Source of the DNA: Flavobacterium inviolabile
Lineage (GTDB): Bacteria; Bacteroidota; Bacteroidia; Flavobacteriales; Flavobacteriaceae
Reading direction: 5' to 3'
Length of the DNA: 64,000 nucleotides
NCBI RefSeq assembly: GCF_013389455.1
Contig: NZ_CP058278.1
Location: forward strand, 2,294,001 to 2,358,000
The notes below the pieces were generated by a model, which made no database searches, was not told where the DNA came from, and was given only the letters and a program-made list of their open reading frames with translations. Numbering within the stretch: position 1 is the stretch's first letter; every line of letters starts with the position of its first letter. The translations under genes were made by a program, and so were the position numbers. Below are positions 1-8,299 of the stretch, in pieces.

Positions 1-759
1 TTTCGGATGGCTAAAGTCGAGTGTGCTGCCCGGATTGCTAAACGGGTATACAAAACCACCGTAAGCCCCGTCAATATGAAGCCTGAATGGAACCCTGTGG
101 CGTTCTAAAACGGAGATATAAGTTTCCGGATTGTCCACAGAACCGAACATGGTGGTTCCCATATTCACGACAACTATAAAATATTTTTTTCCGTTATTTT
201 TAGCGATATCGATCAGGTCGTCCAATGCAGCGGCATCGACCGTACGGTTTTCAAAACCAACCGGTACTTTTAACCAGTCGATTAGCAGTAAGTTGGATCC
301 TTTCGGGATGGAATAATGGGTGTCTTCGGAAGCCAGTATGGCAATTTCATGTGCCTGAGCACCGAGTTCCTGCATAAAATAGTTGCGGTAAATCCACATT
401 GCCTGAATATTGGCTTCGGTGCCGCCGGGAGCGATATAACCGTCAAAACTGTCCGGAGCCGCTTTAAAGATATCTACCGCAATAACATTCAGCACTTCCC
501 GTTCCATTTCCTGAGTGCCTTTAAATGCTTTTTCGGAAGTTCCGTAGGTATGGCAGCCAATGTGATTCGGATTGGCAACAAACGCCTGTAGCGTAGGAGC
601 ATCCTTTAAAAACGGGGCATCATCATAAAATACTTTTCCGTCCAGTTTGGATGCCGGATAGCCCAGGGAGGTATCTGTTGCGAAATTTACATTCTCGGAT
701 AGCGCTTTCTGAATTCGCTGCTGGCGCTCTACAGCCGTTAATTTTTTCCAGTAATACAT
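1..759 (-). CDS. PLP-dependent group II decarboxylase, truncated by window edge
   Basis: 253 codons are present and the frame is still open at base 1, so the C-terminus is missing. The product starts MYYWKKLTAVERQQ. A GGTEAN motif at about residues 112-117 (cofactor phosphate region) and HIDGAYGG at about 228-235 (Asp that contacts the pyridine nitrogen) mark the group II pyridoxal-phosphate decarboxylases, which act on histidine, glutamate/aspartate or aromatic amino acids. The Schiff-base lysine lies beyond the edge, so the substrate cannot be judged. It is cytoplasmic and monocistronic as far as visible, with repeats upstream. Family is confident; substrate is unknown. Confidence 0.9.
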   Translation of the reverse strand, partial: MYYWKKLTAVERQQRIQKALSENVNFATDTSLGYPASKLDGKVFYDDAPFLKDAPTLQAFVANPNHIGCHTYGTSEKAFKGTQEMEREVLNVIAVDIFKAAPDSFDGYIAPGGTEANIQAMWIYRNYFMQELGAQAHEIAILASEDTHYSIPKGSNLLLIDWLKVPVGFENRTVDAAALDDLIDIAKNNGKKYFIVVVNMGTTMFGSVDNPETYISVLERHRVPFRLHIDGAYGGFVYPFSNPGSTLDFSHPK

Positions 760-1154
760 AAACGATCGTCTGTTTTAAATTGGATAACAAAATAACAGAC
801 TGTCAATCAGATAAAATATGACAAATGTTAGGTTTTGGGATATATGGGGCGAGAAGTTTGATTTATGAATATCGTAAATTGAACTTTATATTGTGAAGAG
901 GCAAAAGGCAAAGAGCAATAGGTAAAAAGCAAGAAGTAAGATATTTGATATATGAGGTACGAAGTACGATGTAGGACTTCCAAACAACTGAATCGTTGAA
1001 TTTGTGACCTTCGTATATCAAACTTCGTAAATCTAATATTTGATACACGATATATGAAGTACGAAGTATGATTCAGGTCTTCTAATAACTAAATAGTTGA
1101 ATTCTTGATTTTCATATATCAAATTTCGTAATTCCTAATTCTTCATTCTATCGC
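760..1154. repeat. Intergenic gap with composite repeat (heptamers plus two palindromic units)
   Basis: Bases 897-940 are runs of GGCAAAA/GGCAAAG-like heptamers. They are followed by two copies (about 942-1021 and 1042-1133) of an imperfect palindrome: outer arms TTTGATATATGAGGT and ACCTTCGTATATCAAA, inner hairpin with CAAC/GTTG arms. The same composite recurs at 2304-2576, 11050-11215 and, in parts, elsewhere. The apparent ORF at 863-1048 on the minus strand is a translation of this repeat. The strong promoter of the decarboxylase is not obvious here. Confidence 0.8.
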
Positions 1155-1994
1155 TTAAACCAAGTGTTTGATAATATTCTGCGCAATGGAATAAGGGAAA
1201 AAGTCAGCATTTTTGGGTAGGGCTAATTTTAAGATTTCTTCATTGTCGGCGAATTCTGCCTGTAGTAGTTTGTAATCGTGCCGGGTGAATTTTTTCAGGC
1301 GTGATTTTGGAAAAATCAGTCCTTCGTTAAGGCGTTTTTGATAGTCCGGTAGTTTGTTTTCAAAATCAAAAGATGTTTCATCCGGATGTAAAATAAATTT
1401 TTGCATAATGTCTGCATACTCCAGGATATTAATATAGCGGCGGTTATCAAATTTACCGGGATAAAAATGATTCAGCCATTTTTTAAATGTCTTTTGGTTT
1501 TTAAACATCAATTCCTCGCGGGTTTCCTTAATTGAAAACATGATTTTGGAAGCGAAGGTATATTTTAGATAAGCTTTTAAAGCTTCTTTGTCCTGGTTGA
1601 ATTTTCGTAATATGACCTGTTCAAAAATTTTCAAGAATGCTACGATCCGGTCAAATTTTTCCTGAGTGATATTATTGCTGATAACCCAGTTTTCAATATC
1701 CAGATTTACTAACGAATTAAAACCTGTTACCTGCAGCATCAACTCATTTAGAGCCTGCATCTCTTTAACCGGTAAATCCCCGGCAATTTTTTCATTCAGT
1801 TTTTCCTGAAATTCAGCTTCCGAACCGGCCGATGCCTGTAATGCTGAAAATACTTCCTGCGCTTTCTCCAGACTCCCGTAGTGGTGACTGTAAAAGGCTT
1901 CAAATAATTCCGTGGCAAGTGCGCCGTCCTGATGCATAAGTTCTTGCTCTGCTATTTTAAAAAAGGCTCTCATTTTTAGTGTTTTTAAGCACAT
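1155..1994 (-). CDS. Hypothetical protein, 279 aa, alpha-helical
   Basis: I do not recognise this protein. It is soluble, rich in Glu, Lys, Phe and Leu, predicted mostly helical, with no signal peptide or membrane segment. The ATG at 1994 gives MCLKTLKMRAFF; a second ATG at 1973 (MRAFFKIAEQE) is equally plausible because no ribosome binding site decides between them. A 32-codon gene ends 36 bases upstream on the same strand, so the two may be cotranscribed. Codon use resembles neighbouring housekeeping genes, so it is likely a real gene of unknown function. Confidence 0.7.
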   Translation of the reverse strand: MCLKTLKMRAFFKIAEQELMHQDGALATELFEAFYSHHYGSLEKAQEVFSALQASAGSEAEFQEKLNEKIAGDLPVKEMQALNELMLQVTGFNSLVNLDIENWVISNNITQEKFDRIVAFLKIFEQVILRKFNQDKEALKAYLKYTFASKIMFSIKETREELMFKNQKTFKKWLNHFYPGKFDNRRYINILEYADIMQKFILHPDETSFDFENKLPDYQKRLNEGLIFPKSRLKKFTRHDYKLLQAEFADNEEILKLALPKNADFFPYSIAQNIIKHLV

Positions 1995-2030
1995 AGCAAT
2001 GAAACCAGGTTCATTGCTATGCTGCCGGAA

Positions 2031-2129
2031 TTAATTTTCTTCTCTGGAATGCCAATATTCCCAATGGTCCGGATTTAACTGATTCGCATGATTGTCCAGT
2101 TCCGCCTGATTTAAATACTTTGTTTTCAT
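2031..2129 (-). CDS. Small hypothetical protein, 32 aa
   Basis: An ATG-initiated 32-codon frame encodes MKTKYLNQAELDNHANQLNP and ends HWEYWHSREEN. The hydrophilic Asn/His-rich 'LNQAELDNHANQLNP..YW.SR' pattern reminds me of short unannotated proteins common in Flavobacterium genomes; that is recollection, not a search. Its ATG overlaps the TGA of an upstream open frame (ATGA) whose last ~45 codons lie at 2126-2270, suggesting translational coupling. It lies 36 bases upstream of the 279-aa gene and may form an operon with it. Confidence 0.5.
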   Translation of the reverse strand: MKTKYLNQAELDNHANQLNPDHWEYWHSREEN

Positions 2130-2303
2130 AGTATAAGGTTTAAGTTATTAATAAAATCTGATTCAGTGATATCCAAATCGAAGACAATATTAGAAACAAC
2201 AGCAGAACCAAATCCTAAATTTTGACCGTTACTACTTTTTTTACTAAAATAATCAGGAAATTGAAAGAATAGTCGGTTTTGGTGTAATTGTTTTTGGGGA
2301 ATG
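2130..2303 (-). other. Possible 3' remnant of a coding region
   Basis: The minus-strand frame ending at 2126 reads ...SKKSSNGQNLGFGSAVVSN... and ends NNLNLIL, with protein-like composition. Its only upstream ATG lies inside the GGCAAAR repeat and no internal start codon is convincing. It may be a gene whose 5' end was replaced by the repeat, or merely an open leader region. Low confidence. Confidence 0.25.
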
Positions 2304-2576
2304 AAGGAGGTAAAGGGCAAAAGGCAAAGGGCAAAGGGCAAGAAATAAAAGGCAAGAAGTTAGATATGTGAGGTAGGAAGGATGATACTTGAAGTATGAA
2401 GTGAGGTGCGGCATCGTAAATCAAACCTCATATATCTAATATTTGATATGAGATAGTTGAAGTATGAGGTAGGACTTCCAAACAACTAAATTGTTGAATT
2501 TTAGATTTTCGTAAATCAAACTTCACACCTCGTAAATTGATAATTAGTCAAAGAGCAAAAGGCAAGTTTTGTATTG
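2304..2576 (+). repeat. Composite intergenic repeat (GGCAAAR heptamers plus palindrome)
   Basis: Purine-rich heptamers fill 2304-2355 (GGCAAAA, GGCAAAG variants). An AT-rich inverted-repeat module follows to about 2550, including a palindromic unit at about 2441-2521 with the signature inner part AAACAACTAAATTGTTGAATT. A short heptamer remnant closes it at 2549-2573. Same order and strand as at 897-1148. Confidence 0.8.
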
Positions 2577-2711
2577 TAGCAGCAGATTATCATAATTCCT
2601 AACTTTTATTATTTTTTTAGAAAAAAGTTTGTGTTTTAAAAACAATTTTCTATTTTAGTATTCATTAAAATCTCCCCGCCATGTTAACTATAAATCAAAA
2701 ACCACGTAATT

Positions 2712-5700
2712 ATGAATCGGAAACTACTGTTTATCGGTTTGTTTTGTGTCAATCTACACGCGCAGACCACCACGGAAAACTACACTTCCAAAACGACCTA
2801 CAGGGAAACGAATAGCGGTCGTCCGCAAACCATCGTTATTTACTATGACGGACTGGGACGACCCATCCAACGGGTTCTAAACAAACAATCGGCCTCGGGT
2901 AAAGACATTATTACCCATTATGAATATGAAAATGGCCGGCAGATCAAAGATTATTTATCCTATCCGGCAGCAACCGCCAACAAAAGCTACCAGCCCAATG
3001 CCCGAGACGCGACCCTGCTCTACGCTCCTTACCAGCATCAGTCGCCTTTTTCTGAAAAACTACGGGAAGCCTCACCCCTCGGACGGCTGCTCAAACAAGG
3101 TGCTCCGGGTACCGACTGGCAGCCTGATTCTACCGCTGATACCGACCACAGCCTGAAATGGCAATATGATACCAATGTAGCCGGTGAAGTTAAAAACTAC
3201 TTTGCTGCAACCCACCGGAATGAAAGCCAGAACATCTACACGGCTCAATTACAGGATAAAGGATATTACAGCCCGAACCAACTTTATAAAACCGTCATCA
3301 AAGACGAAAACTGGACATCCGGAACTAACCACACTACTGAAACCTTTACAGACAAACAGGGGAAACTGATCCTGAAACGCACCTATAACAACGGAGCACA
3401 CGATATTTATTATGTTTATGACCTGTACGATAACCTGAGCTATGTCCTTCCGCCACTTGCCGCTACCCCGCTCAGTCAGTTAGATGCTCTGTGTTATCAG
3501 TACCGTTACGACTCCCGGAACCGCTTAGTAGAAAAGAAACTGCCTGGCAAACAATGGGAATATCTCGTATATGACCAACTGGACCGATTAACCGCTACCG
3601 GACCGGCATTTTCACCTTTTGACGGGCAGCAATCCGGCTGGCTGATCACCAAATATGACGGTCAACACCGGGAAGTTTATACCGGCTGGCTTGGCAACAG
3701 CCTGAGCCGAAGTCAGCTGCAGGCACAATATACTGCCGCTACAACTAACCAATCCGAACAACGTACCCGGAGCGGCACAACCACCGCGATTGACGGTATT
3801 GCGATCGCCTATACCAATACAGCAGTTCCTGCTAACGGTCTCAAACTGCTTACCGTTCACTACTATGACGATTATGATTATCCGGAAGCATCCGCACCAC
3901 CAGCTCAGCTTGAAGGGCAAACAGTCGCTGCCTCGGTTGTAGGCATGAAAACCGGCAGCTGGATCCGTATCCTGACACAGCTCCAGGAAACGGATCATGA
4001 ACAGTCCGATATCGCATACGATCAAAAATACCGTCCGGTGCGTACCCGGACGGCCTATCCTTTAGGAGGCTACACCCGGCAGGACAGTAAAATCGACTTT
4101 ATGGGCAGGATATTGTACACCAAAACCAGCCACCGGAAGAATAGTAATACAAATGTACTGCACCTCACTGACACCTATACCTATACCGATCAGGACCGTC
4201 CGCTGACCCATACACACCAGATCAATAATGAACCGCCACAGCTGATTGCCCATAATACCTATGAGGAATTAGGCAAAGTCATAACCAAAAAAGTAGGAGG
4301 CGCCGATCTTACCGGTACTGTCGGACTGCAGACAATTGATTACCGCTATAACATTCGCGGCTGGCTGACGGACATAAACAACCATGCTCCGCAGGATAGT
4401 CCCGGTTTTCAATTGGGAGAAGGCGACCTGTTTGGCTTTAAGATCAATTACAATCAGGTTACCGAAAGCCGTAACGGTCAGGTCGAATATGCCGAAAACA
4501 ACCCGAATGCAGCGGTACAGCCGTTATATAACGGCAATATATCGGAAACTTTCTGGAAAAGCCAAAGCGACAACACACTCCGGAAATACGGTTATACCTA
4601 CGATCCGCTAAACCGGCTGAACAAGGCTTGTTACCAGAAACCGGAAACGCTCAGCCCGGTTACCAATGCTTATAACGAAACGGTAGAGTATGATAAAAAC
4701 GGCAATATTACCAGCCTGAAACGTAGCGGTAACTTAGATGACCCTGTTTTTACAATGGATATAGACGATCTGAATTATAGCTATACCGGTAACCAGCTGC
4801 AGCGGGTGGACGATGCCACTAATAACCCCGAAGGTTTTAAGGATAATGCTTCCGGCAGTACGGCAAACGACTATGCTTATGATGCCAATGGTAACCTGAT
4901 ACAGGACCGGAACAAACAGATCACAAACATCAGCTACAACCATCTGAACCTGCCGTTAGAGATCCGGTTTTCCAACGGAAACAAAATTGCCTATATTTAC
5001 AATGCTTTGGGCGAAAAGGTACAGAAACGGATCACGGAGGGCGGTCATACCCGTGTGAGGGATTACCGCAGCGGTTTTCATTATGAAGATAATGAACTGA
5101 AGTTTTTCCCGCATGCCGAAGGCTATGTGAATGTGAGCGAAGGGGTAGCGTTTAACTATGTTTTTAATTATACGGACCATTTAGGTAACATCCGGCTGAG
5201 CTGGGCCTATAACCACAAAAGGGAAGGCTTACAGATTTTAAGGGAAAGCCATTATTATCCGTTTGGACTGGAACACAAAGCCTATAATACCACGGCATTT
5301 GTGTTTGGAAAGTCAGCTGCAGCACAACCGGAACTGGTGGAAGAGAACCGGAACACCGCACCGAATTGGTATAAATATAAGTTTAACGGTAAGGAATTAC
5401 AGGACGAACTGGGATTGAATTTGTATGATTATGGTGCACGGCATTATGATCCGGCATTGGGCAGGTGGCTGAATATTGATCCGCTTGCGGAGCAATCCAA
5501 ACGATGGACACCGTATAATTATGCATATAACAATCCGGTATTTTTTATTGATCCGGATGGGATGCAGGCGATTAGTACTTCTAATATTTATGATGACCGT
5601 ATACAGATGACAACGGCGGTGGAGAATGAGAAATATGTGCAGCAGGATAATCAGCCTGTTGAGAATGAACATAATCCCTTTAAAGGCTTGGGGAAAGCGA

Positions 5701-6131
5701 TTAAAGAAACAGTAGTAAGTGATTTAAAAGCGATGAAGCGTTCTATTGTCAGCGGTTTTGAAAAGCTGGAAAAGAATCTTGGCGGTTATGATTTTAGAAG
5801 CAGTTTGAAAAACGGAGCTGACTCCGATAAGGAACAAAAACGAAAGGGTGATCGGGAAACAGAAGTGGTTGATGTTACCGGGTTTGATATTGCTTCGGGT
5901 TTAAGCAGCAGTATGACAAATAGTAAAATAAAAACATTTGGTGATGTAGCAGGAAAAACTAAGGATGGATTTACTTTGGGGAATAATATAAAGAATGCAA
6001 AAGAAATTTATACGCAATCAAATGATTCAGATACTACAACCGTTCATTTTTTTGGTGGGAAGGATGATACTGAGCTAAGAGCTGAAAAATCATTAAATGG
6101 TAAAGTTGTAAAAATAGAAATAAACAAATAA
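2712..6131 (+). CDS. Rhs/YD-repeat protein with DUF6443-like N-terminus and unknown C-terminal tip
   Basis: 1139 aa. A short signal peptide (about residues 1-18, ending HAQ) is followed by a DUF6443-like region with YYDGLGRPIQ, many YD repeats (YDANGNL, YDPLNRL), and the conserved Rhs core at about residues 880-955 (YGARHYDPALGRWLNIDPLAE, ending IDPDGM). Rhs proteins form a shell that carries a variable C-terminal toxin. The last ~187 residues after IDPDGM are Ser/Lys/Asp-rich and match no toxin I know; DNA there is visibly more AT-rich than the core. No T9SS domain is seen. The next gene starts 1 base after the stop, which marks it as the likely immunity partner. Confidence 0.9.
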   Translation: MNRKLLFIGLFCVNLHAQTTTENYTSKTTYRETNSGRPQTIVIYYDGLGRPIQRVLNKQSASGKDIITHYEYENGRQIKDYLSYPAATANKSYQPNARDATLLYAPYQHQSPFSEKLREASPLGRLLKQGAPGTDWQPDSTADTDHSLKWQYDTNVAGEVKNYFAATHRNESQNIYTAQLQDKGYYSPNQLYKTVIKDENWTSGTNHTTETFTDKQGKLILKRTYNNGAHDIYYVYDLYDNLSYVLPPLAATPLSQLDALCYQYRYDSRNRLVEKKLPGKQWEYLVYDQLDRLTATGPAFSPFDGQQSGWLITKYDGQHREVYTGWLGNSLSRSQLQAQYTAATTNQSEQRTRSGTTTAIDGIAIAYTNTAVPANGLKLLTVHYYDDYDYPEASAPPAQLEGQTVAASVVGMKTGSWIRILTQLQETDHEQSDIAYDQKYRPVRTRTAYPLGGYTRQDSKIDFMGRILYTKTSHRKNSNTNVLHLTDTYTYTDQDRPLTHTHQINNEPPQLIAHNTYEELGKVITKKVGGADLTGTVGLQTIDYRYNIRGWLTDINNHAPQDSPGFQLGEGDLFGFKINYNQVTESRNGQVEYAENNPNAAVQPLYNGNISETFWKSQSDNTLRKYGYTYDPLNRLNKACYQKPETLSPVTNAYNETVEYDKNGNITSLKRSGNLDDPVFTMDIDDLNYSYTGNQLQRVDDATNNPEGFKDNASGSTANDYAYDANGNLIQDRNKQITNISYNHLNLPLEIRFSNGNKIAYIYNALGEKVQKRITEGGHTRVRDYRSGFHYEDNELKFFPHAEGYVNVSEGVAFNYVFNYTDHLGNIRLSWAYNHKREGLQILRESHYYPFGLEHKAYNTTAFVFGKSAAAQPELVEENRNTAPNWYKYKFNGKELQDELGLNLYDYGARHYDPALGRWLNIDPLAEQSKRWTPYNYAYNNPVFFIDPDGMQAISTSNIYDDRIQMTTAVENEKYVQQDNQPVENEHNPFKGLGKAIKETVVSDLKAMKRSIVSGFEKLEKNLGGYDFRSSLKNGADSDKEQKRKGDRETEVVDVTGFDIASGLSSSMTNSKIKTFGDVAGKTKDGFTLGNNIKNAKEIYTQSNDSDTTTVHFFGGKDDTELRAEKSLNGKVVKIEINK

Positions 6132-6132
6132 A

Positions 6133-6891
6133 ATGATAAAAACTAATATATATATAGTCGTCAGTAATTTTTTTATTTTATTGCTACTATTTTCCTGTAA
6201 TGATAATCAACAGAAAAAAACAATGAAATACCAATTTTCAGATAATACTGGTTATTCGATAGTTGAATACAGGATTGAAAACGGAGATACCATTGCTGAT
6301 GGAAAATACTCATATTATGATAATCAGAACAGGTTAAGAAAGACAGGGACATTTGTTGATAATGAGATTTATGGAACCACTAAATTTTATTATGAAAATG
6401 GTAATGTAGAGTCTATTCATTTTATTAAGGACAATAAAGATATAGGCGAAGTAACCTGGAATTACCCTGATGGAAAAATTAGAAAATATTCCTTCTACGA
6501 TGTTTTAGGAAATTTGAACTTCATTGCAAATTATGATAAAGAAGGTACTATGGAGACTTGCAAAGGTCTGATTTTATTTGAAATTTATCAATTTATGCTT
6601 AGGAAGCAAAAAAAACCAAAAAGGTATAAAATTGGTGATACGGTTAAATACCAGTTTATGTTTCCGAATATACCCAATACCGAAAGAAAGTTCCATTTTG
6701 AGCTGTTAGATTATGACAATTCAAAAATAAAACGGGATGTTACCAAAATAGAACCGGTAACCCTTGATGTTGAAGAGCAGGCTGTCAAAAAAGGAAAGAA
6801 TACAATTCGTGCCTATATTCAATATAAGTTTAAAGATAAAAGAGAAACTGTTTTATCCGATACCCTCTCTTTTGATTATCATGTAGAATAA
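6133..6891 (+). CDS. YwqK-like MORN-variant lipoprotein, candidate immunity protein
   Basis: 252 aa with a lipoprotein signal: hydrophobic FFILLLLFSC, lipidated Cys about residue 22. Residues 45-150 hold repeats of the type GKxxYYDNxxxLRKTGxxVDNEIYGTTKFYYENGxVES, as in the MORN-variant 'YwqK family antitoxin' proteins, which often follow polymorphic toxins. Residues ~155-252 form a beta-rich domain. The gene starts 1 base after the Rhs stop, so the two are cotranscribed. A close paralogue follows. A role in neutralising the Rhs tip in the periplasm or outer membrane is inferred from position. Confidence 0.75.
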   Translation: MIKTNIYIVVSNFFILLLLFSCNDNQQKKTMKYQFSDNTGYSIVEYRIENGDTIADGKYSYYDNQNRLRKTGTFVDNEIYGTTKFYYENGNVESIHFIKDNKDIGEVTWNYPDGKIRKYSFYDVLGNLNFIANYDKEGTMETCKGLILFEIYQFMLRKQKKPKRYKIGDTVKYQFMFPNIPNTERKFHFELLDYDNSKIKRDVTKIEPVTLDVEEQAVKKGKNTIRAYIQYKFKDKRETVLSDTLSFDYHVE

Positions 6892-6935
6892 CATTTTTTT
6901 AAATTAGGGTTAACTAACTTTCCTGATCAATGATA

Positions 6936-6965
6936 AAAAAGGATGGATTATTGTCCATCCTTTTT
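6936..6965 (+). terminator. Intrinsic terminator between the two YwqK-like genes
   Basis: Stem AAAAAGGATGGA / TCCATCCTTTTT with a 6-base loop, T-tract on the plus strand and A-tract on the other, so it can work in both directions. It separates the Rhs/immunity pair from the second paralogue. Confidence 0.85.
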
Positions 6966-7009
6966 AATAGAAATCCGATTGATTGGTAAAGTAGTAAAAC
7001 GGATAAAAA

Positions 7010-7765
7010 ATGATAAAAGCTAAAAACTATATACCAGGTAATTTTTTTATTTTATTACTACTATTTTCCTGTCAGGATAACCAGACAAGGAAAACAATGA
7101 AACATTATTACCCGGATAATAGCGGTTATGTAATAGCTGAATATCTGCTTGATAATGGAGACACTATTATTGATGGAAAATGTACATTTTATGATAATCA
7201 AAACAGAATAAGAAAGACCGGAACATACGTTGATAATGAGATTTACGGTACCACCAAATTTTATTTTGAAAATGGTAATGTGGAGTCGATTCACTTTGTT
7301 AAAAATGATAAAGATATAGGCGAAATAACCTGGAATTACCCGAATGGTAAAATTAGAAAATACGCTTTCTATGATGATTTTGAAAGACCAATTTTCATTG
7401 CAAAATATGACAAAGATGGCGTATTGGATGATTGTGAAGGTTTGATTTTATTTGAGATTTATCAATTTAAAATCAGGGCACAAAAAAAACCAAAAAGGTA
7501 TAAAATTGGTGATACGGTTAAATATCAGTTTATGTTTCCGAATATACCCAATACCGAAAGAAAGTTCCATTTTGAGCTGTTAGATTATGACAATTCAAAG
7601 ATAAAGCGCACTGTTACCAAAATAGAACCGGTAACCCTTGATGTTGAAGAACAGGCAGTCAAAAAAGGGAAGAATACAATTCGGGCCTACATTCAATATA
7701 AGTTTAAAGATAAAAGAGAAACTGTTTTATCCGATACCATTTCTTTTGATTATCTTGTAGAGTAG
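7010..7765 (+). CDS. Second YwqK-like lipoprotein, paralogue of the preceding gene
   Basis: 251 aa with lipobox LLLFSC (Cys about residue 21), the same MORN-variant repeats, and a C-terminal ~95-residue domain almost identical to the preceding gene even at DNA level (about 7490-7765 versus 6610-6891). The N-terminal halves differ much more. It follows a terminator and so has its own promoter or relies on read-through. Probably an orphan immunity gene kept from an earlier toxin tip, or produced by local duplication with later gene conversion of the 3' half. Confidence 0.75.
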   Translation: MIKAKNYIPGNFFILLLLFSCQDNQTRKTMKHYYPDNSGYVIAEYLLDNGDTIIDGKCTFYDNQNRIRKTGTYVDNEIYGTTKFYFENGNVESIHFVKNDKDIGEITWNYPNGKIRKYAFYDDFERPIFIAKYDKDGVLDDCEGLILFEIYQFKIRAQKKPKRYKIGDTVKYQFMFPNIPNTERKFHFELLDYDNSKIKRTVTKIEPVTLDVEEQAVKKGKNTIRAYIQYKFKDKRETVLSDTISFDYLVE

Positions 7766-7822
7766 TTGTATTCCAAAGATGTTTTTGGGAGGTATGAATC
7801 GTAATAAAAAGAGATAATTCGA

Positions 7823-8299
7823 TCATTTTATTGATTGACCAGATTTAATAACAAATTTTGAAAATGTAGAAAATAGCAATATAAAAGATCTGAATGATAA
7901 AATTGTGAAATATAAAATTGAGGTTTTTAAAAAGTCGATTAATATAAAAGAGTTTTGAAATAATTCAATTGATTTTTTATCATAATCGTTTGAGAATAGG
8001 TTAAAAAATATAATTAATCCAATTGTAATGACAAATAAAATCATTGAAGCTTTAAATTTATTGACTAATTCGTGAAGTAATGTTTTTGAATTGTCTTTTT
8101 TGTTTTCTTGGTCGTATAGTTTTTTTGAAAATGGAGATGTTGCAATAATTGATAAAGAGGTAATGGTGAAGCCCGTAGTAATAGATAAAAATGTAGCAAT
8201 TACTTCAAAGGCTTGCTTATTAAAACTAATCTTAATAGATAAATAGAGTATGATTATAAATGATATTATAATACTAAAAATATATTTAAGAGTTCTCAC
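7823..8299 (-). CDS. Four-helix membrane protein, partner of the upstream soluble protein
   Basis: 158 aa, very Ile/Phe/Ser-rich. Predicted transmembrane segments are at about residues 5-25, 30-52, 84-106 and 118-146, with a charged loop (QENKKDNSKTLLHELVNKFK) between helices 2 and 3. Its start overlaps the end of the upstream 268-aa gene by 14 bases, so the two are translationally coupled. The block is conspicuously AT-rich compared with flanking core genes and sits beside toxin/immunity genes. I do not recognise the family; the arrangement resembles two-gene abortive-infection or toxin modules with a membrane component, which is inference only. Confidence 0.6.
   Translation of the reverse strand: MRTLKYIFSIIISFIIILYLSIKISFNKQAFEVIATFLSITTGFTITSLSIIATSPFSKKLYDQENKKDNSKTLLHELVNKFKASMILFVITIGLIIFFNLFSNDYDKKSIELFQNSFILIDFLKTSILYFTILSFRSFILLFSTFSKFVIKSGQSIK

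Noticed and set aside
863..1048. Minus-strand ORF with leucine/cysteine-rich sequence
   Set aside because: It translates the palindrome and heptamer repeat; similar 'proteins' appear at every repeat copy on either strand.
2215..2424. Minus-strand 69-codon ORF
   Set aside because: Lies in the composite repeat and overlaps a better frame; no independent coding sign.
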